Origin: Parachlamydiales bacterium
GTDB lineage: Bacteria; Chlamydiota; Chlamydiia; Chlamydiales; Rhabdochlamydiaceae
Direction of reading: 5' to 3'
DNA: 36,797 bases
NCBI GenBank assembly: GCA_020053915.1
Contig: JAGVMG010000049.1
Span: 1-36,797, forward strand
How positions within the stretch are numbered: position 1 is the first letter of the stretch; every line of letters starts with the position of its first letter. Position numbers and translations under genes: made by a program. This document shows positions 19,846 through 27,247 of this stretch, in pieces. The notes under the pieces are model-generated. The model did no database searches. It saw only the letters and a program-made list of their open reading frames with translations, and was not told where the DNA came from.

Positions 19846-21183
19846 TTATTTTTTGAATGACAATGATTTGGGGAGTGTCATAGAAACTGCATAACCTGTT
19901 TTTCTAAGATCAACCTTAATCTCATCTTGTTTCTGTTTTTTAGGATGTTCTGTAGCGTTGTCTTCAACTGTTCTGTCGTCTGTGCTCGCAGGGATTTGAA
20001 ATTGAAAATCAACTTTACCAGCTTCAATTCCAGCTTTGACTTGGAACATGAGCAGTGAAGAAACGTTTTTCGTTGCTTTTGCATCATCAGTGATGATTGT
20101 AACTGGGTATGTTTCTTCATCAAATTTCACTTCAAGATCTGAAGGCGGAGTTGACTTAAACGTCGCATTACAGATAAACACATAACCAACCAATTTAGTG
20201 AGCTCTGTGCTAACTTTTGGATCCAAAGCTCTGAGTGCAAACTCCATGTGTGGCATAAAGGACGCAGGTAAGTGCTTTGTTACTTTTTCTTTACGTGACT
20301 CAGCATGTGCAGCCCAAGCATTATAGCTAGACTCAACTACTGGTCTTAGCTGATCAGTTGCATATTTAATGCCGTTGCGTAAATCTGCAAGAGTTTGTGC
20401 TGCTTTCTCTTCTTTGAGTCGAGTTTTTTTCTCTTCTTTTGTTTCTTTGCTTTTCGATTTCTTACCCTTCTTAGATTTCTTAGATTTCACAGATGAGGAA
20501 CTATCGCTAGAAGAGCTGGATGAGCTCTCGCTGCTTCCACTTGTAGAGGAAGAGCTTCCTGATTTTCCAGTTGAGCTTGAGCTGCTGCTGGAGCTTTCTG
20601 AGCTGCTAGTATCGTCAGAACTGCTAGAAGCTTGCGTTTTGCTCTGTTTCGCTTTAGTTGAAACAGGGCTAGATGAAGCTGGAGCAGAACTCGGAATAGA
20701 AGAAGCTGGGGTTGCTGATGGCGCAGCTGATAATGCAGCTATAAACTTTGGGTTTTGAGCAAGGTCAGGTTGAGTTTTCAACAGTTCCACAAGATCTTCT
20801 CTTGTGTATTGTTGTGGTGCAGGAGGTGTTGTAGGTGCTGGTGTTGGTGGTGTTGGTAGTGCTTTTGCTTTTTTAGATGTTGATGAAGCTGGCGTAGGTG
20901 CTACAGCTGGAGGTGTAGAAGTCTGGCTCTTTGAGCGTCTTTTGCTACTTTGACTAGCTGCTTGTAGGGCTGCTAGTTTAGTAGGATCATTTAATGATGT
21001 TGGAGGAAGAGCTGCTGGGAATACTGCACTCGCTTTTTTCCCTGCTGCAACAAGTGATGGTGCTGCTGGGGGTGGAGTTGGTGCATTATGCTTGCTGTGG
21101 CGTGATTTTTTTGGAGTAGGTGCTGGTGCTCCGGGTTGTAGACTTGCAAAAGGATTTGTCCCTACTGGTGATGGAAATGACAT
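19846..21183 (-). CDS. Unknown Pro/Ala/Ser/Lys-rich protein, candidate effector
   Basis: 445 residues, not recognised as a named family. Composition divides it: residues 1-170 are Pro/Ala/Thr/Ser-rich and probably disordered, with basic patches (KKSRHSKH, KRRSKS); 185-231 is an almost pure Ser tract with scattered Asp, Glu and Gly; 232-263 is Lys-rich (SKKSKKGKKSKSK); 264-445 looks globular. The acidic-Ser then Lys pattern resembles eukaryotic nucleolar proteins with casein kinase 2 sites, and the Lys tract resembles a nuclear localisation signal, so a host-directed protein is conceivable; that is inference. The start is firm: AGGAG lies 8 bases upstream. It is monocistronic, with its own promoter and a strong terminator. 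Confidence 0.8.
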   Translation of the reverse strand: MSFPSPVGTNPFASLQPGAPAPTPKKSRHSKHNAPTPPPAAPSLVAAGKKASAVFPAALPPTSLNDPTKLAALQAASQSSKRRSKSQTSTPPAVAPTPASSTSKKAKALPTPPTPAPTTPPAPQQYTREDLVELLKTQPDLAQNPKFIAALSAAPSATPASSIPSSAPASSSPVSTKAKQSKTQASSSSDDTSSSESSSSSSSSTGKSGSSSSTSGSSESSSSSSSDSSSSVKSKKSKKGKKSKSKETKEEKKTRLKEEKAAQTLADLRNGIKYATDQLRPVVESSYNAWAAHAESRKEKVTKHLPASFMPHMEFALRALDPKVSTELTKLVGYVFICNATFKSTPPSDLEVKFDEETYPVTIITDDAKATKNVSSLLMFQVKAGIEAGKVDFQFQIPASTDDRTVEDNATEHPKKQKQDEIKVDLRKTGYAVSMTLPKSLSFKK

Positions 21184-21245
21184 GATAAGACTCCTGAGTT
21201 AATTTTTTTTTCTTTGCGTATCGTTGTCAAAGAAATCGCGGGGCG

Positions 21246-21274
21246 ATTATGTAAAAATTAAGATTTCATCACAA
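21246..21274 (-). promoter_or_regulatory. Promoter for the Ser/Lys-rich gene
   Basis: On the minus strand TTGTGA (21269-21274), a 17-base spacer and CATAAT (21246-21251), within a very AT-rich gap of 222 bases. The start codon is about 60 bases downstream. Confidence 0.5.
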
Positions 21275-21364
21275 TTATCTAAATTTTTTATAGAATATTA
21301 AAATTTAATTTTAACCGTTGGCAGTCAATAACTTAAGTTGAAAAATAAGACGAAAAAAAACCTA

Positions 21365-21381
21365 AAAAAACATTGTTTTTT
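21365..21381 (-). terminator. Weak AT-rich hairpin after the LptD-like gene
   Basis: Minus strand AAAAAAC and GTTTTTT form a 7-bp stem with a 3-base loop; T-runs follow. It begins about 25 bases after the stop. Low stability, so only a candidate. Confidence 0.35.
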
Positions 21382-21405
21382 CAAGAAAATGAAGGTGAGT
21401 AGACC

Positions 21406-23670
21406 TTATTTGATCAGGTTGACAGCGCCGCTGAAGCGGTTATCGCCGGGAATGCGCTCGTAGGAGAGACGCAAGCGCCAGCTGCAGGTAAGCATCGTGT
21501 AGAGATCAATTTTTCCGGCGTTGTAACGCGGCTCAAAAGATCTTCCCCAGCCGTGGCGTGTTTGGATATGGCAGGTCCACCTTGGAGCTAAACGAATTTG
21601 AAAACGGGTTAAGAGAGTGTCCCTTCCATCGGAAAGGGGCGAGTCTAAGAGTTCGGGGATTGGGCGAGCGACATCTAAGATGAAGTTTTCGTGGTTGCCT
21701 TTGCGCCAATCAAATTTACTGCGGTGGCGGAATTCGACGCCAAAGGCAAAATCTTCGCTGAGGGTCCAGTCGATGCCGATGTTGGTAAAATCCCAAACTT
21801 GTTCTTCGTTATTCCAGCAGATTCCGCTTTTGAGAGTAAAAGAGGGGCGGTTCCAGTCGAAGGTTAGATAAGATTTGGGAAAGGTTTGGGCGAAATGGCG
21901 TTTGCCAAAGTAGCCGTAAGTGTAAAGATCGGCAGAGAAGGTGGGGAGAAATCTGCTTTTGCGCGTTAGGTACAGAGCATTGCGGACGCCGATGCGCAAT
22001 TGGTTGAGCTGAAAGTAGCCGTCATTGATGTCAAAAATGAAATGGTCGTTTAAACCCTCGGAGGGTTTAGTGAGTCCCTGATAGGAGAAATAGGGTTCGA
22101 TTAAATGGCGGAATTTAGAATAAGTATGCCAAAGATGTGTATGCGCCTGTCCTCCATAGGTGAAAATCCCTTGGCCGATCGGATGGTGTTCCGGGCTTTT
22201 CGAGTAGAAAATGCCGAGAATGCCGACTTGTGGCGTGAAACGGACAGGTCCCCATTGAAAAGGGCGGTAGAGATCATTTTTTGTCTCTAGGCGAATCGAT
22301 TGGGTCGAGCTAGAAAGATGAAGTTTCTCAAACTCATGGCGCAATTCATTAGCAAAGACATAGTCAAGAAATCCTGCACTGGCGTAATTGGCGGAGATGA
22401 TCCCTGTCGAGCCGATCGAAAAAGGACGGATGCCTAGAGAAAGAAGGGGAAGTTCCTGATCGATGCTCTGAAAGCGGTTGATGCGAGGCTGTAAGCTAAA
22501 GTGGGCAAAGGTTTGAGGTGTTTCATGGGAGACAGTCAAACGCGTTCTTTTTTGTGTGTTAATCTCAAAGTCATCGCTGCGAAAGTCTCCAACCATGCGC
22601 GTATCGCTGAGTTTGTCGTACGTCAAATGAGCTTGTGTTTTTCCATCGCGGCTTTGTGTGTGATAAAGTCCTTGTAGACGATAGCGATGGGGGCCTCTCT
22701 CATAGGGAAAGCTTTTGTCTCGAGCTCCATAACTTCTGGTTACAAAGGTGGTGAGTTTGTCTGGAGAGAAGTATTCCGATTCGAACGCGCCTCCAAAACC
22801 TTTTTGCAGCCGGTAGTCGAGTCGGAAGAACAAATTTAAATCTCTCCAGGAAAAGAGTCGATAACGCATGGTGAGTCGCGGTCCAATTCCTTTATCCCAA
22901 ACGACCTTGTAGCGGATCGGGGGGTCGGAAAAGACTTTCAAGTTGCTCTTGAAAGAGGGGAACCAAAAGAGAGGCACTTTAAAGAATTGGAACCGGATAT
23001 TGCGCGCAGAGAGCAAGTGATCATCGGTAATTTTGACTTTGCTCGCGTTGATCTCCCAGGCGTTTTCTTGATTTTCTGAAGTGGTGACAAAAGCGCTGTA
23101 GATATAAAAGGTTCCATCCGCTTTGAGCTCGATCCGCTCACCGCCTAAGAACCAAACATCGACAAAGGTTTTTCCATCCCACAAGATCCCTGTTTTAGAG
23201 ATGAAATCATACTCGAGCTTGGAGCCGACAAACACTCTGTCGGCATACTCCATCATGAGGTCGCCTTCGGCTACAATTTTTTGTACGCGCAGTCCATTTT
23301 CGATCTTGTTCGTATAGGCGATCTTTTGGGCTTGGATTCTCATTCCAGGGGCTGTGATGACTCCGCCCTCTTCAGTGACAATGACTCCTTGGACAAAGGT
23401 GGGATTTTTTAAATCAATCGTCAAATTTTCAGGTTGAGAGGACAGTTCGACAGGGGCAGGGAGGGCTTCGGGAACATAGTGGTCTAAAGGGGGATCGACT
23501 TCCAGGTTTTCAGAATATTCGATGTCTTGTTCGTTGGACTCATAGGCGATTTCTTCCTGAAACTCAGGCTCTTCAAATTCTTCTGAATCAAAGGTGTCTC
23601 CCCATAGGCTTGAGGCTGACAGCAAGAGACTAAGCGAAATTAGGGGAAAGCGCACAATAAAAAAGGCCAC
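21406..23670 (-). CDS. LptD/OstA-like outer membrane protein
   Basis: 754 residues. A signal peptide (about 1-24, ending SLWG) is followed by a strongly acidic stretch (26-65), an OstA-type beta-jellyroll region (about 83-230, including VIVTEEGGVITAPGMRIQA and the repeated DLMMEYADRVFVGSKLEYD pattern) and a long C-terminal region of alternating aromatic strands typical of a beta-barrel, ending in INLIK-like VNLIK. This layout fits LptD, which inserts lipopolysaccharide in the outer leaflet. The start codon is GTG; an in-frame stop lies 12 bases upstream, and no ribosome binding site is visible. It lies downstream of maf and a HEAT-repeat protein. The family is fairly clear, the exact role inferred. 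Confidence 0.8.
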   Translation of the reverse strand: MAFFIVRFPLISLSLLLSASSLWGDTFDSEEFEEPEFQEEIAYESNEQDIEYSENLEVDPPLDHYVPEALPAPVELSSQPENLTIDLKNPTFVQGVIVTEEGGVITAPGMRIQAQKIAYTNKIENGLRVQKIVAEGDLMMEYADRVFVGSKLEYDFISKTGILWDGKTFVDVWFLGGERIELKADGTFYIYSAFVTTSENQENAWEINASKVKITDDHLLSARNIRFQFFKVPLFWFPSFKSNLKVFSDPPIRYKVVWDKGIGPRLTMRYRLFSWRDLNLFFRLDYRLQKGFGGAFESEYFSPDKLTTFVTRSYGARDKSFPYERGPHRYRLQGLYHTQSRDGKTQAHLTYDKLSDTRMVGDFRSDDFEINTQKRTRLTVSHETPQTFAHFSLQPRINRFQSIDQELPLLSLGIRPFSIGSTGIISANYASAGFLDYVFANELRHEFEKLHLSSSTQSIRLETKNDLYRPFQWGPVRFTPQVGILGIFYSKSPEHHPIGQGIFTYGGQAHTHLWHTYSKFRHLIEPYFSYQGLTKPSEGLNDHFIFDINDGYFQLNQLRIGVRNALYLTRKSRFLPTFSADLYTYGYFGKRHFAQTFPKSYLTFDWNRPSFTLKSGICWNNEEQVWDFTNIGIDWTLSEDFAFGVEFRHRSKFDWRKGNHENFILDVARPIPELLDSPLSDGRDTLLTRFQIRLAPRWTCHIQTRHGWGRSFEPRYNAGKIDLYTMLTCSWRLRLSYERIPGDNRFSGAVNLIK

Positions 23671-23754
23671 GTTGTATGTTTATTGCATACTACGATAAAG
23701 ATCTGGGAATTTTAGAGCCAGTCTCCAAAGCTTTGAAAGCTGGAAAAATCGCAG

Positions 23755-25509
23755 TTATTGCAAAGCTTGGATCAGAAGACCTGCGAGTACAGAGCGGTTT
23801 TTGATATGTCCGTTGCTTAATCCCTCGAGAATGATGTCGATGCTTTTCTCATCGTGCTTTTGCGCAAAGGTTTGGTAGCACTCGATTAAAAGACGGGAGT
23901 TTTCATCGGGAGTAAGCTCGAAAGCGCTTGCTTTTTCTGAGATGCGGACATTCCATGGGAGCATCGGGCGGAAGCGGATCATTTCAGTTTGTTTTTTCGA
24001 GTCGATCCAACTCAGGATCGCCTGGGCGTAGGGACCAGATTGCTTGAGGCGAAAGAGACTAAGAGTGCAATAGGCACGCATCAGGGGGGCTCCCGCTGTT
24101 TGGGCGCGGTCTTGGAGGAGTTGAAGTGCCTCTTGTGTCTGGACGTTTTCTAAAAGGGAGACCAAAAGAGGAATGAGCTCTGTTTGTCTCGAGTCAAAAA
24201 TCTCTCGTGCGAGATTGAGGAAGATCGGTTCGGGAAGATCGATGCACAGACGGAGCAGGTGTTCGCGGACATTTAGTGTGAGTGTCAAGAGGTCGTAGCC
24301 ATCGGCTTTTTGATGTTGAATAGCTGAAGGGACCACTTTCCATGCCATCAAAGCGTTTCCAACGGAAAATTGGGGCTGATAGCCAAGATCGCGCACATCG
24401 CGCAGTAAAAATTCTTTAAGCGGAAATAAGCAGCGGGGATCGCGTCTTTGCAGAAGGGCTACGGTGGCATTAAATCTGACTTGAATGTTCGAATGGCGAG
24501 TAAGTCGGGCAAGTTCATCTTCGGTGCCGTCTAAATGCCCACAGGCGCAAATTGCGAAAGGGTTTTCAGCGAGCGCAAGAGTTAGGATCTGTTGTTTAGC
24601 GGACGCATCGCCGAGTTGATAGAGGGAGCTTAACGCTGCGAGCTGCACATTAGTGGAAGGAGATGTAGACAAACGTTTTAAGGCTTCCAATGAAGCGGAA
24701 TCTTTGAGTATGCCGAGTGCTGCAGCGCAGGCTTCCTGTTCGGCTACAAACGGGTGGGTGATTCGAGCGCGGATGGCTGGTAGAAGATCATCTCTTCCAA
24801 ACCTTGCAGCGCTTAAAATTGCTTCGATCCGGGTCAAGTGGAAAGATTCATCCATCATTTGTTTGAGTACGCTGATCGCATCCGAGGTGCCAATCAATGC
24901 AAAAAATTGAGGAAAAAAGAAACGCATTTGAGGGGGGATCCGATACATCAATGCTTCGATTTGTCCGACTGCGCTTCTACTTTTGCGCATGGCGAGTTGT
25001 TGAGCGGCTTCCATACGCGTGAAAAGAAAATCGGAGGCCATTGCTTTGGTAAGCAGTTCCTCACTTCTGTCATCTTGCAAATGAGCAAGACATTGGATCG
25101 CCGCCATTTGAGTTTGTGGATGGGGGCTTAAAATCGCCGATTCTAGGATATCGATCGATGCGCTAATTCCTGCAATTTGCGAGCCATAAATGCTAATCAA
25201 TTGCTGTTCCGGATCGACGCTTTTTGTGCCCTGGTCCAAGAGGATCAACGCCATTTGCTGCAAGATCTCAAAATCGTGTCTGCCTAAAAACTCTTGGTAC
25301 TGTTTGTAAAGAGCGATCGATCGGTCAATTTCTTTTCCCTGCATCAAATAGAGGATGTGCAGTTTGTTGATCCCTTGTTCGGGTTGATAGGAAATCGTCT
25401 GGGGAATCAAGGGGGAGGCTGTCTGATCAAAAAAACTGATCTTTTCTTCACTCAAGCAATGGAAACTGAAGGTGAGAAATGCTGTCCCACAAAGAACGGA
25501 TAGGTGCAT
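23755..25509 (-). CDS. Exported HEAT-repeat protein
   Basis: 584 residues with an N-terminal signal peptide (MHLSVLCGTAFLTFSFHC, cleavage near residue 20), then an all-helical body. From about 110 to 380 there are regular HEAT/PBS-lyase-like repeats, recognisable by recurring Ala-Ile-Leu helices with Asp or Arg at turns, for example ILSPHPQTQMAAIQCLAHLQ and LSTSPSTNVQLAALSSLYQL. Such repeats usually bind proteins. It lies 12 bases after maf and 84 bases before the LptD-like gene, so a periplasmic or outer-membrane assembly partner role is plausible. Its molecular function is unknown. Confidence 0.8.
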   Translation of the reverse strand: MHLSVLCGTAFLTFSFHCLSEEKISFFDQTASPLIPQTISYQPEQGINKLHILYLMQGKEIDRSIALYKQYQEFLGRHDFEILQQMALILLDQGTKSVDPEQQLISIYGSQIAGISASIDILESAILSPHPQTQMAAIQCLAHLQDDRSEELLTKAMASDFLFTRMEAAQQLAMRKSRSAVGQIEALMYRIPPQMRFFFPQFFALIGTSDAISVLKQMMDESFHLTRIEAILSAARFGRDDLLPAIRARITHPFVAEQEACAAALGILKDSASLEALKRLSTSPSTNVQLAALSSLYQLGDASAKQQILTLALAENPFAICACGHLDGTEDELARLTRHSNIQVRFNATVALLQRRDPRCLFPLKEFLLRDVRDLGYQPQFSVGNALMAWKVVPSAIQHQKADGYDLLTLTLNVREHLLRLCIDLPEPIFLNLAREIFDSRQTELIPLLVSLLENVQTQEALQLLQDRAQTAGAPLMRAYCTLSLFRLKQSGPYAQAILSWIDSKKQTEMIRFRPMLPWNVRISEKASAFELTPDENSRLLIECYQTFAQKHDEKSIDIILEGLSNGHIKNRSVLAGLLIQALQ

Positions 25510-25521
25510 GTCAATCCCAAC

Positions 25522-26109
25522 TTAACAGGGTTTAAGAAAGTTCCACAGGTCGATCCCAATTTTGGATAATAACTCTTTGAGAACGTTAATTGGGAGGCCC
25601 ATCACATTGTAATAGCATCCATCGATGTGTTTGACAACGATATTCCCCGATTGCTGAACCGCATAGGCGCCTGCCTTATCTAAAAAAGAACAGCTTTTGT
25701 GATAGAGACGGATTTGCTCAGGAGTAAGGGGTTGGAAGAGGATCTTTGTCTCTTCAATTCCTGAAAATTGTGTTCCATTTTGTTGTACAGTGACCGCCGT
25801 ATAGACGTGATGCCAGTGATTGGAGAGATCGGAAAGCATTTGAAATGCTTCTTCAGCGGAACGGGGCTTATTGAAGATTCTTCCTTGGAAATAGACGATG
25901 GTATCAGCGGTAATGATGATGCTGCTGGGGTGTTTCTCCGCAAGAACTGCTCCCTTTTTTTGGGACAGTTCGATCGCATACGCTTTGGGATCGTTGCGAA
26001 AGATGACATTGGCTTCATCGTAATCCGATGCGATTTGTCTAAAAGGAAGAGCAAAGTACTCTAGGATCTCTTTGCGTCGAGGGGATTGAGAGCCGAGGAT
26101 GATATCCAT
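25522..26109 (-). CDS. maf: Maf-like nucleotide pyrophosphatase
   Basis: 195 residues. Maf proteins hydrolyse non-canonical or regular nucleoside triphosphates (dTTP, UTP) to monophosphates. The N-terminus has the family start LGSQSPRRKEIL (5-16); TADT at 68-71 carries the likely base Asp; HVYTAV, and GAYAVQ near 150 complete the signature. The frame is open 45 bases further upstream to another ATG, but AAAGGAA lies 5 bases before 26109, which matches the conserved N-terminus. First gene of the maf-HEAT-LptD-like group. Confidence 0.92.
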   Translation of the reverse strand: MDIILGSQSPRRKEILEYFALPFRQIASDYDEANVIFRNDPKAYAIELSQKKGAVLAEKHPSSIIITADTIVYFQGRIFNKPRSAEEAFQMLSDLSNHWHHVYTAVTVQQNGTQFSGIEETKILFQPLTPEQIRLYHKSCSFLDKAGAYAVQQSGNIVVKHIDGCYYNVMGLPINVLKELLSKIGIDLWNFLKPC

Positions 26110-26469
26110 GTGTGTTCCTTTCAGTGGGAATGTGTTGCTCTTAAGATACTCCATTGCATCATTTTTGGCATACGATCGACGTGGATTTCAATTTCTTGAG
26201 AGTATGTGGAAGAAAATATGAAATCTTAACACAAAAAATGAGGGTTACAACGAGGGATTCGTTGTATGTAATTCTTTGAAAGTGAGTGGGATGACTCTTC
26301 GTTTACTTTTTATCTTTTCTTAATATGCTCTTAATATTTATGATATAGACTTCTCGAGAAAAAATATGCATCTTCAGATTTTTTATTGAGAAACTCAAGG
26401 TTCCTCAACTGCGAGACCGGAAGGTGGATTTGATTAGCTTTTTAACAAACCCAATTAGGAGGTTTTAAC
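26110..26469. other. Intergenic region between maf and the Ala/Pro-rich gene
   Basis: 360 bases with no credible gene. It holds an 8-bp hairpin (TACAACGA at 26246-26253 with TCGTTGTA at 26259-26266), a candidate promoter for the plus-strand gene, a TTCTCGAGAA palindrome (26351-26360), and a small TTGAG/CTCAA hairpin (26386-26398). If the promoter is right the plus-strand gene has a leader of about 130 bases. Confidence 0.6.
26302..26329 (+). promoter_or_regulatory. Candidate promoter for the Ala/Pro-rich gene
   Basis: TTTACT (26302-26307), 16-base spacer, TATGCT (26324-26329). Only a moderate match; the AT-rich surroundings offer alternatives. Confidence 0.35.
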
Positions 26470-27087
26470 ATGGCAACAGGAATACGCAATTCATTTGAAC
26501 CTACAAACTTTCAACAACTCCCACAGACTTATGCATTCGAAGTCAAAAAGGGCGTTAATTTTAACCACAACCTCTCTACTATCCAAGCAAATGATCCAGC
26601 TCCAGCAGCTCTAGCAGCAGCTGACAGCGCATCAGGATGCTGTGGAATCACTGGATTTATCTCTAGAATTTACAATGCGATCACAGGATGCTTAAGCGGA
26701 ACTTGGAATAAGTTTCTCGGTTTCTTCGGGAAAGCTCCAGCGGCTCCTGCAGCTCCAACGCCAGCTCCAGCTCCTGCTGTTAAAGATCCTTTAGTAGACT
26801 TCCTCGCTTTGTACGCTGATAAAAAAGCAAACTTGGGTAAAGCTTTCAAAAACTTGCCTAGCGCTGAGCAAAAAGTTGTGTACAAACGAATGTACCAAAA
26901 CGCAAAAGACGCAAGTGACAAGCCAAAGACTGTTGCTAAAGATACAAAAGTTTGGAAGAAAAAAGTTGAGCAGAATCCAAATTCAAAAGCACTGAAAGAT
27001 GCAGTTGTAGCGATTCTTGATGACAGAAAGAAAGCGGCAGCAGCAGCTGCTGCAGCACCAGCTGCTCCTGCAGCTCCTGCAGTTTAA
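26470..27087 (+). CDS. Unknown Ala/Pro-rich small protein
   Basis: 205 residues, family not recognised. Residues 57-87 form a Gly/Cys/aromatic amphipathic or weakly hydrophobic segment (CCGITGFISRIYNAITG), then an Ala-Pro linker at 89-104, a basic helical domain (105-187), and a C-terminal Ala tract followed by AAPAAPAV repeats. It has no signal peptide. AGGAGG lies exactly 7 bases before the ATG, the best ribosome binding site in the window, and a strong terminator follows, so the protein is probably abundant. The Ala/Pro-rich linker style recalls the 445-residue gene. A structural or secreted protein is possible but unproven. Confidence 0.8.
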   Translation: MATGIRNSFEPTNFQQLPQTYAFEVKKGVNFNHNLSTIQANDPAPAALAAADSASGCCGITGFISRIYNAITGCLSGTWNKFLGFFGKAPAAPAAPTPAPAPAVKDPLVDFLALYADKKANLGKAFKNLPSAEQKVVYKRMYQNAKDASDKPKTVAKDTKVWKKKVEQNPNSKALKDAVVAILDDRKKAAAAAAAAPAAPAAPAV

Positions 27088-27115
27088 AATATCTTTAAGC
27101 GCTTTCTCGGAGCTC

Positions 27116-27153
27116 AAAAAAGCTACATGGCGAAAACCATGTAGCTTTTTTTT
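27116..27153 (+). terminator. Strong intrinsic terminator of the Ala/Pro-rich gene
   Basis: AAAAAAGCTACATGG pairs with CCATGTAGCTTTTTT around CGAAAA, ending in a run of eight Ts. The six-A left flank lets it act on the other strand too. Confidence 0.92.
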
Positions 27154-27171
27154 GTCTTCAACAGTTTCGAT

Positions 27172-27217
27172 AAAAAAACAAAGACGCAATGAAAATCAAT
27201 CATTTTCATTGAGTCTT
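27172..27217 (-). terminator. Intrinsic terminator of the DUF3604 gene
   Basis: On the minus strand AAGACTCAATGAAAAT pairs with ATTTTCATTGCGTCTT (one mismatch, loop of five), followed shortly by a run of seven Ts (27172-27178). It lies about 30 bases after the stop codon. Confidence 0.8.
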
Positions 27218-27247
27218 TACGTTCGGTATAAATCCTTAAATCCGTGC

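Noticed and set aside
20369-20758. Plus-strand 129-codon Leu/Glu-rich frame
   Set aside because: It is the mirror of the Ser/Lys codon tract of the minus-strand gene; low complexity, no ribosome binding site.
19903-21183. Repetitive Ser/Pro/Ala codons as a tandem-repeat or CRISPR-like array
   Set aside because: The repetition is irregular at codon level, without fixed spacers or repeat units; it is low-complexity coding sequence.
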